From Bradyrhizobium sp. (GTDB taxonomy: Bacteria > Pseudomonadota > Alphaproteobacteria > Rhizobiales > Xanthobacteraceae), in the NCBI RefSeq assembly GCF_028868675.1, contig NZ_JAGWUA010000001.1:37270-101269 (forward strand): a stretch of 64,000 bases of DNA, written 5' to 3'. Shown here one piece after another: positions 58,606 to 64,000 of this stretch (the stretch's first letter is position 1; each line of letters opens with the position of its first letter). The notes beneath the pieces are model-generated. The model was not told the DNA's origin, did no database searches, and worked only from the letters and a program-made list of their open reading frames with translations. The position numbers and the translations under genes are program-made.

Positions 58606-59271
58606 CTACCGTCCCACCTGGTACGGTCCGCCCTTCTCCAGCGCACGGCTGTAGGCGGGGCGCGCGTGGATACGCTCGAGGAACGCCATCGCCTTGGGAT
58701 GGTCCTGCTCCAGCCCGCCGCGCGCCTGGGCCGCTTCGAGCGGAAAGCTCATCTGGATGTCGGCCGCGGTGAACTCGCTGCCGGCGAACCACTCGCTCTT
58801 CGCAAGCTCGCCCTCCCAATAGTCCATGTGCTGCCTGAGCTGCGGATTGACCAGCGCGGTCAGCGCCTGGTTCGAGACCTTGCGCACCAGCGGCCGCAAC
58901 AGCGCCGGCGCGCGCTTCGGCATCAGCGTGAACAGCAGCTTCAGCAGCAGCGGCTGCATCGCGGAACCTTCCGCATAGTGCAGCCAGTAGGTGTAGCGCT
59001 GCCGCTCCGGCGTGTTCGACGGCGGGATGAGACGCCCGTTGCCATAGGTGGCGACGATGTATTCGATGATGGCGCCGGACTCGGCGATGGTGTTGCCGTT
59101 GTCGGTGATGACGGGCGACTTGCCGAGCGGATGGATGGCGCGCAGCTCCTTCGGCGCACGCATGTCCGGCTGACGCTGATAGCGCACGATCTCGTAGGGC
59201 ACGCCCAGCTCCTCGAGCAGCCACAGCACGCGCTGCGAGCGTGAGTCGTTGAGGTGGTGAACCGTCAGCAT
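58606..59271 (-). CDS. Glutathione S-transferase family protein
   Basis: 221 aa. The N-terminal thioredoxin-like domain has S-R-S-Q-R-V-L-W near 10-17 with the possible catalytic Ser, and the cis-Pro region GKSPVITDNG. The glutathione-binding E-S-G is near 65-67; the alpha-helical C-terminal domain follows. Convergent, 3 bp from the serine hydrolase stop. Start at ATG 59271; the longer frame is not preferred. The nearby ggt and isomerase genes are also glutathione-linked. Confidence 0.92.
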   Translation of the reverse strand: MLTVHHLNDSRSQRVLWLLEELGVPYEIVRYQRQPDMRAPKELRAIHPLGKSPVITDNGNTIAESGAIIEYIVATYGNGRLIPPSNTPERQRYTYWLHYAEGSAMQPLLLKLLFTLMPKRAPALLRPLVRKVSNQALTALVNPQLRQHMDYWEGELAKSEWFAGSEFTAADIQMSFPLEAAQARGGLEQDHPKAMAFLERIHARPAYSRALEKGGPYQVGR

Positions 59272-59443
59272 CGCGCATCCTCTCGCTGGGCGTGGTCCGG
59301 TATCGTCGGCGGCCGGTGCGTTGGTGCCCGCCGGCAGGCCGAATGTCGAGGCGCCGGCCGCGCGATTTACACCCGGGCATATTGACGCGCTTATTTTACC
59401 CGGATATAAAGATGACTTGATACTCAATTCGGTAGTGATTCCA

Positions 59444-60019
59444 ATGCAAGAGAACTTCACGGCCTTCAGGGGTCAGCGCCGCCTGGCGTCAGGACCGGTC
59501 GCCGAGGTCGCGCTCGCCGTGAAGCGCGCGCAGGCGCAACCGGGCGAGCCGATCCTCATCTTCGACGACGCCAGCGGTCGCGCGGTCGATTTCGACCTGC
59601 GTGGCGAGGAGGACGAGGTGCTGGCGCGGCTCGCGCGGCCGGACACGGCGCAGGAACCGGGCGCCCCGCGCGGCCGGGGGCGGCCAAAACTCGGCGTGAT
59701 GGCGCGGGAGGTAACGCTCCTGCCGCGACACTGGGAGTGGCTCAACGCGCAAGCAGGCGGCGCATCGGTCGCGCTGCGCAAGCTCGTCGAGGAGGCACGG
59801 CGCGCCCATGGCGAACGCGACCGCGCGCGGCAGGCGCGCGACGCGGCCCATCACTTCATGTCGGCGATGGCCGGCAATCTCGTGCATTTCGAGGAGGCCG
59901 CGCGCGCACTGTTTTCCGAGGACCGGCGCCGCTTCGAAGGCCTGATCGCGGACTGGCCCGCCGACATCCGCGAGCACGCGGCGAGCCTCGCCTATGGCGA
60001 GCGGGCCAAAGTATTATGA
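59444..60019 (+). CDS. DUF2239 family protein
   Basis: 191 aa, matching the DUF2239 pattern: F-D-D-A-S-G-R near 37-43, VDFDLRG near 45-51, GRPKLGVMAREVTLLPRHWEWL near 77-98 (split: G-R-P-K-L-G-V and L-P-R-H-W-E-W-L). The R-G-R-P-K-L-G-V / V-T-L-L-P-R-H-W region resembles a DNA-binding ribbon-helix-helix, so a regulator is possible. Function unknown. The upstream sequence has an AT-rich segment with ttttacccggatataaag. ATG 59444. Confidence 0.8.
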   Translation: MQENFTAFRGQRRLASGPVAEVALAVKRAQAQPGEPILIFDDASGRAVDFDLRGEEDEVLARLARPDTAQEPGAPRGRGRPKLGVMAREVTLLPRHWEWLNAQAGGASVALRKLVEEARRAHGERDRARQARDAAHHFMSAMAGNLVHFEEAARALFSEDRRRFEGLIADWPADIREHAASLAYGERAKVL

Positions 60020-60092
60020 CCATCATTATAAGGTGGACCTCGGCCGCGCCCTGCGCCACAATACCGGCGGAAGCGCAGTCAGGGAGGACGTT

Positions 60093-60707
60093 TTGACCCG
60101 CACAGCCCCGCAATTCCTGTTCGATTTCGGCAGCCCCAACGCCTATCTCAGTCATGAGGCGATCCCCGCGATCGAGCGCCGGATCGGCGTGAGGTTCGAA
60201 TACGTGCCGATCCTGCTCGGCGGCATCTTCAAGGCGACCAACAACCGCTCGCCGGCCGAGACGCTCGCGGGCATCAAGAACAAGCGCGAATTCCAGGCCG
60301 TCGAGACACAGCGCTTCCTCAAGCGGTTCCACGTCCAGCCCTATGTCTGGAATCCGTATTTTCCGGTCAACACGCTGAACCTGATGCGCGCGGCGATCGC
60401 GGCGCAGCTCGAGGGCGTGTTCGAACGATATGTCGAGGCAGCCTTCCACCACATGTGGCGCGAGCCGAAGAAGATGGACGATCCGGACATCGCGATGGCG
60501 GCGATCGCCTCCTCCGGCCTCGACGCGAAGAAGCTGTTTTCCCGCGCGCAGGAATCCGAGGTCAAGGCGAAGCTGATCAGGAACACCGAGGACGCGGTCG
60601 AGCGCGGCGCCTTCGGCTCGCCGACCTTCTTCGTCGGCAAGGAGATGTTCTTCGGCAAGGAGCAACTGCGCGAGGTCGAGGAGCTGGTGCTGGGAAAGGG
60701 CGAGTAG
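60093..60707 (+). CDS. 2-hydroxychromene-2-carboxylate isomerase-like (DsbA family, GST kappa type)
   Basis: 204 aa. The N-terminus Q-F-L-F-D-F-G-S-P-N-A-Y-L is the kappa-GST/HCCA isomerase motif with the catalytic Ser in F-G-S-P; the C-terminal V-E-R-G-A-F-G-S-P-T-F-F-V is also diagnostic. It uses glutathione and isomerises naphthalene-type intermediates in some bacteria; the substrate here is unknown. The best start is TTG 60093, with GGGAGG upstream. Its TAG stop lies inside a family C palindrome. Confidence 0.88.
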   Translation: MTRTAPQFLFDFGSPNAYLSHEAIPAIERRIGVRFEYVPILLGGIFKATNNRSPAETLAGIKNKREFQAVETQRFLKRFHVQPYVWNPYFPVNTLNLMRAAIAAQLEGVFERYVEAAFHHMWREPKKMDDPDIAMAAIASSGLDAKKLFSRAQESEVKAKLIRNTEDAVERGAFGSPTFFVGKEMFFGKEQLREVEELVLGKGE

Positions 60708-60784
60708 CGAGTGGCGAATAGTCGAATTGGGACTCGCAATTCGCGAGGTCATGCCCTATTCGCTATTCACTACTCGCTATTCGC
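60699..60784. repeat. Palindromic repeat, family C
   Basis: Left arm ggcgagtagcgagtggcgaa (60699 onward), right arm ccctattcgctattcact and actcgctattcgc (60754-60784). The stop codon of the isomerase gene (tag, 60705-60707) is the tag of gcgagtagcga, so the repeat supplies the 3' end of the gene. Confidence 0.85.
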
Positions 60785-60805
60785 ATTGCCCAGCGGAGCA
60801 TCCTC

Positions 60806-61726
60806 ATGCGCATCCTCGTGGTCGGCGCCGGCGCCATCGGCGGCTATTTCGGCGGCAGGCTGCTGCAGGCCGGCCGCGACGTCACCTTCCTGGTGCGGCC
60901 GCGGCGCGCCGCCGAGCTCGCGAGCTCCGGCCTCGTCATCAGGAGCCCGAACGGCGACGTGACGCTGAAAAACCCGCCGGCGGTGCAGGCGGACAGCCTC
61001 AAGCAGGCTTTCGACGTCGTACTCCTGAGCTGCAAGGCGTTCGATCTCGACGATGCCGTCACGTCCTTTGCGCCGGCGGTCGGGCCGACGACCGCAATCA
61101 TCCCCGTGCTCAACGGCATGCGGCATCTCGACGTGCTCGACCAAAGGTTCGGCTCGGCGCGCGTGCTCGGCGGGCTCTGCGCCATCGCCGCGACCCTGAA
61201 CGAGAAGCGCGAGGTCGTGCAGCTGCAGCCGATGCAGTCGATCAATTACGGCGAGCGTGACGGGACGCTGTCGGACAGGGTGCTGGCGATCGACGAGACC
61301 TTCAGGAGCGGCATCGCAGGGGCGGCCGCCAGCCGGAACATCCTTCAGGACATGTGGGAGAAGTGGGTATTCCTCGCCTCGCTCGCGGCCGCGACCTGCC
61401 TGATGCGCACCTCCGTCGGCAACATCCTCGCCGCACCCGGCGGCAAGGATTTCATGCTCGGCATGCTCGACGAGACCAGCGCGATCGCGACCTCCGCGGG
61501 CTTTCCGCCGGGCGGGCCGTTCTTCGAGCGCGTCAGGGGGATGCTGACCGCCGAGGGATCGCCGATGACGGCCTCGATGTTCCGCGACGTCAAGGCCGGC
61601 CTGCCGGTCGAGGCCGATCACATCATCGGCGACCTCATCGCGCGCGCCGAGGCCGCCAAGGTGCCTGTGCCGAAGCTGCGCATCGCCTACACGCATCTGA
61701 AGGCGTATGAGAAGCAGCGGGGATAG
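60806..61726 (+). CDS. Ketopantoate reductase family protein (PanE/ApbA-like)
   Basis: 306 aa. The Rossmann start GAGAIGGYFGGRL near 7-19 and the L-L-S-C-K-A-F-D-L segment near 73-81 match ketopantoate reductase (pantothenate synthesis). N in L-N-G-M-R-H and K in W-E-K-W-V-F are the usual substrate residues. Bradyrhizobium often has several paralogues, so the exact substrate is uncertain. GCGGAGCATCCTC precedes the ATG. Confidence 0.85.
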   Translation: MRILVVGAGAIGGYFGGRLLQAGRDVTFLVRPRRAAELASSGLVIRSPNGDVTLKNPPAVQADSLKQAFDVVLLSCKAFDLDDAVTSFAPAVGPTTAIIPVLNGMRHLDVLDQRFGSARVLGGLCAIAATLNEKREVVQLQPMQSINYGERDGTLSDRVLAIDETFRSGIAGAAASRNILQDMWEKWVFLASLAAATCLMRTSVGNILAAPGGKDFMLGMLDETSAIATSAGFPPGGPFFERVRGMLTAEGSPMTASMFRDVKAGLPVEADHIIGDLIARAEAAKVPVPKLRIAYTHLKAYEKQRG

Positions 61727-61787
61727 GCGAGTAGCGAATGGCGATTGACGCCTCGACTACTCGCTACTCCCTATTCGCCATTCGCCT
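61726..61787. repeat. Palindromic repeat, family C
   Basis: Left arm ggcgagtagcgaatggcga (61726-61744), right arm tactcgctactccctattcg then ccattcgcc (to 61787). It starts at the last base of the ketopantoate reductase stop codon and ends one base before the cytochrome stop codon at 61788. Confidence 0.85.
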
Positions 61788-62411
61788 CTACTGCAGATGC
61801 GCCATGTAATGCGCGAGCGCGGTGATCTCCTCCTCGCTCAGCGAATAGGCGATGTCGGCCATGGCGGCGACGCCGCCGCCGACGCGCAGGCCCGCCTTGT
61901 ACTCGTGCAGCGCCTTCACCAGATATTCCTCGCGCTGGCCGGCGAGCCGCGCCACAGCCTTGGTGCCGGCGTAGCTGTCGGTATGGCACCGCGCGCAGCC
62001 GCGCCCGCGGGCTGCTTCCGCGCCCTTCTTCGAGAGATTGGGATCATTGTCCGGCGGCCCCTTGGGCGGGGCAAGCTGCGAGAAATAGGCGCCGAGATTG
62101 CGGATATCCTCGTTGCTGATCTCTTCCGCGATCGGCTGCATCTGCTCGCTCTTGCGCGAGCCGGCGCGAAGAAAGACGAGCTGCCACTGGAGAAACTGGT
62201 CGGGCTGGCCGGCGAGCGAGGGAATGTTCTCGGTCTGTGAGATGCCGTTCTCGCCGTGGCAGCCCGCGCAGATCTCGGCTTTCGTCTTGCCGGCCGCGGC
62301 GGCGTCCGCGGCACGGGCGGGATTGAACGCTATCCCCATGAACGCAAGGCCGAGTGTCGCGGACCGCATCAACTGCTTGCGCATCTGTTGCACCATCGCT
62401 GAATTCGCCAT
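61788..62411 (-). CDS. Di-haem c-type cytochrome (c4-like)
   Basis: About 207 aa with a signal peptide ending near N-P-A-R-A. Two haem motifs are visible: C-A-G-C-H in the N-terminal half and C-A-R-C-H in the C-terminal half, with a Met in each domain as sixth ligand candidate. This is the two-domain c4 layout, a periplasmic electron carrier. It is 158 bp downstream of the PQQ-type dehydrogenase and is a plausible electron acceptor for it. The start is uncertain (62411 or 62396), because a palindromic repeat reaches the 5' end. Confidence 0.88.
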   Translation of the reverse strand: MANSAMVQQMRKQLMRSATLGLAFMGIAFNPARAADAAAAGKTKAEICAGCHGENGISQTENIPSLAGQPDQFLQWQLVFLRAGSRKSEQMQPIAEEISNEDIRNLGAYFSQLAPPKGPPDNDPNLSKKGAEAARGRGCARCHTDSYAGTKAVARLAGQREEYLVKALHEYKAGLRVGGGVAAMADIAYSLSEEEITALAHYMAHLQ

Positions 62412-62505
62412 TCCGGGATGCGCGAGCGCAGACCCGGAATCCATAACCACGGCTCGGGGTCATGGGTTCCGGATTCGCGCGGCGCGATCCGGAACGACGG
62501 CATGC
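62412..62505. repeat. Palindromic repeat between dehydrogenase and cytochrome
   Basis: Arms ttccgggatgcgcgagcgca and gcgcggcgcgatccggaac, with centre ccggaatccataaccacggc / catgggttccgg. Overlaps the 5' boundary of the cytochrome gene. Confidence 0.65.
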
Positions 62506-62569
62506 TGAAAAACAGAGGCTGCGGCCGCCAGACGTGGCCGCCGCAGCCCCTCGGGTTATCGTCGCAGTT

Positions 62570-63844
62570 CTACTTCTTGCTGTAGCTGATGCGATAGATC
62601 GCGCCGGCCCAGTCGTCGGCGACGAGGATCGAGCCATCCTTGGCGAGGATGATGTCGTCGGGACGGCCGAGATAGCCCTGGTCGCCCTCGAGCCAGCCGG
62701 AAGCGAACACCTCCTGCTTCGGGTTCTTGCCGTCGGGCCCGACGATCACGCGCATGATGCGCGCGCCCTGATACTTGTGGCGGTTCCAGGAGCCGTGCTC
62801 GGCGATCAGGATGTTGTTCTTGTACTCGGCGGGGAACTGGTCGCCGGTATAGAACTTCATGCCGAGCGGCGCGACGTGCGCGCCGAGCTTGAGCACGGGC
62901 GGCGTGAACTCCGAGCACTTGTGGCCCATCGCGAACTTGGGATCCGGCAGGTCGCCCTGGTGGCAGTACGGATAGCCGAAATGCTCGCCCATCTTCGAGA
63001 TCATGTTGAGCTTGTCGCTCGGCAGATCGTCGCTGACCCAGTCGCGCGCGTTCTCGGTGAACCAGTACTTGCCCGTGCGCGGATCGACGTCGCCGCCGAC
63101 CGAGTTGCGGACGCCGAGCGCCCAGAGTTCGGCGTTGCCGGTCTTGGGATCGACGCGCCGGATCTGCGACACGCTGGTCGGCGGGATGCCGATGTTGAAG
63201 GGCGGTCCGAACGGCAGGTAGAACCAGCCGTCCTTGTCGACCGCGATGTATTTCCAGCCGTGCGCCGCGTAGGACGGCATGTCGTCATAGACGACCTTGC
63301 CCTGGCCGAGATTGTCGAGATTGGCTTCGGCATTCTCGTACTTGATCAGCTTGTCGGTCGCGATGACGTAGAGCGCGCCGTCGCGGAAGGCGAGCCCGGT
63401 CGGCATGTTCAGACCCTTGAGGATGGTCTTGACCTCGCGCTTGCCGTTGTTGTCCTTGATCGCATAGACGTTGCCGAGGCCGAACGAGCCGACGAACAGC
63501 GTGCCCTTGTCGCCCCAGGCCATCTGCCGCGCGGCCAGCACGCCGGGCGCCCACACCTCGATCTTGAAGCCCGCGGGCAGCTTGATCTTCTTCACGATGT
63601 TGGCGAGCTCGGCCTCCGACGCGCCCGTCGGCGGTCCGGATGGCGGCGCCAGGCCCTTCTGCGCCTCGGTCTCGTCGCCGAGGAACCAGTCATCCGGCGG
63701 ATGGGTCCAGAATTCCTTGGTGCCGGATTCGTATTTCTTCAGCGCCCGGTTCTTGTCCTGTTGCTGCGCATTGACGACGGTCGTGCCCGCGAGTAGGGCA
63801 ACCGCCGCCAGCGCAAATACGGATCGATGCAAAGCCGATGTCAT
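62570..63844 (-). CDS. PQQ-dependent sugar dehydrogenase (sorbosone dehydrogenase-like)
   Basis: 424 aa with a signal peptide 1-26 (V-V-N-A). The beta-propeller of the soluble glucose/sorbosone dehydrogenase family is indicated by W-A-L-G-V-R-N-S near 243-250, the G-Y-P-Y-C-H-Q-G segment near 288-295 and the R-P-D-D-I-I-L-A-K-D-G-S segment near 395-406. It oxidises an aldose or sorbosone in the periplasm with PQQ or passes electrons to a cytochrome. The adjacent di-haem cytochrome c is the likely partner. PQQ biosynthesis genes are not here. Confidence 0.87.
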   Translation of the reverse strand: MTSALHRSVFALAAVALLAGTTVVNAQQQDKNRALKKYESGTKEFWTHPPDDWFLGDETEAQKGLAPPSGPPTGASEAELANIVKKIKLPAGFKIEVWAPGVLAARQMAWGDKGTLFVGSFGLGNVYAIKDNNGKREVKTILKGLNMPTGLAFRDGALYVIATDKLIKYENAEANLDNLGQGKVVYDDMPSYAAHGWKYIAVDKDGWFYLPFGPPFNIGIPPTSVSQIRRVDPKTGNAELWALGVRNSVGGDVDPRTGKYWFTENARDWVSDDLPSDKLNMISKMGEHFGYPYCHQGDLPDPKFAMGHKCSEFTPPVLKLGAHVAPLGMKFYTGDQFPAEYKNNILIAEHGSWNRHKYQGARIMRVIVGPDGKNPKQEVFASGWLEGDQGYLGRPDDIILAKDGSILVADDWAGAIYRISYSKK

Positions 63845-64000
63845 TGCGTCACTCCCCTAAGGCAGCCCCAGAGGGCTGCACTGCTTATTTTGTTTTGGCT
63901 ATTCGAGAGACGAAGTTCGAAGTCTGTCGGTAGGATCAGACCGAACGAGGCTATCACATCTTGAGGCGGTGAGAAGGAGGACGCGCGCGCCGCGGTTGGG
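63845..64000. other. Window end, no feature
   Basis: 156 bp upstream of the sugar dehydrogenase; it presumably contains its promoter. A ttattttgttttggctattc stretch is the least GC-rich part. Nothing else can be identified. Confidence 0.5.

Overview
The window is high-GC alphaproteobacterial chromosome, most probably Bradyrhizobium or a close relative in the Nitrobacteraceae. This rests on gene content (IalB-family protein, two TAXI solute-binding proteins, mitofilin-like gene next to hemD, SDHAF4-type DUF1674 protein) and on several families of intergenic palindromes of the kind common in that group. No rRNA, CRISPR array, phage or conjugation genes were seen. I had no database access; names come from motifs and remembered families.

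Layout. 1-9.2 kb: PAP2 phosphatase, membrane protein, rlmN, IalB protein, SDR, quinone oxidoreductase, a Sel1-type membrane protein, a TAXI binding protein, a YkvA protein and pterin dehydratase. 9.3-21.7 kb: a membrane-anchored TAXI protein, a receiver-only regulator divergent from a Crp/Fnr regulator, typA, a flavin oxidase, a hydrolase/DCC pair, a GNAT protein, ppa, an M20 peptidase and the yggT-DUF167-folD operon. 21.9-26.0 kb: tRNA-Ala, enoyl-CoA hydratase with an NTF2-like partner, a glutamine amidotransferase, an SDR and a TerB-like protein. 26.2-28.0 kb: an IS110-family element. 28.0-36.6 kb: class III cyclase, P450 with a Tat-exported hydrolase, MFS exporter, two cysteine-rich secreted proteins, polysaccharide deacetylase and tRNA-Thr. 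36.7-44.5 kb: hemD, mitofilin-like gene and hemY, divergent from tsaD, gpsA and an EVE protein, then topoisomerase IB. 44.9-53.9 kb: acs, L,D-transpeptidase, nuclease, SDHAF4-like gene, rsmB, heparinase-like gene and purH. 53.9-64 kb: MFS transporter, gamma-glutamyltransferase and serine hydrolase, GST, DUF2239, 2-hydroxychromene-2-carboxylate isomerase-like protein, ketopantoate reductase-like protein, and a PQQ-type sugar dehydrogenase with a di-haem cytochrome c.

The most notable feature is the IS110-family element at 26246-27999. It sits exactly inside one copy of a palindromic REP-like repeat, bounded by a CT dinucleotide on each side. Removing it with one CT restores a repeat arm identical to an intact copy at 15.6 kb. 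Downstream of its transposase, on the same strand, lies a roughly 180-nt sequence that folds like a bridge RNA: a 5' hairpin, a loop whose two arms match the left and right halves of the target repeat, and a second loop whose two arms match the element's own right and left ends. All four guide segments can be read directly. The element therefore appears to be RNA-programmed to use the host's dispersed palindromes as landing sites.

Most of the rest is ordinary housekeeping and accessory metabolism. Secondary points of interest are palindromes that abut gene ends or contain stop codons, short tandem repeats (15 bp and 11 bp), enzymes with altered catalytic residues, and tandem cysteine-rich secreted proteins.
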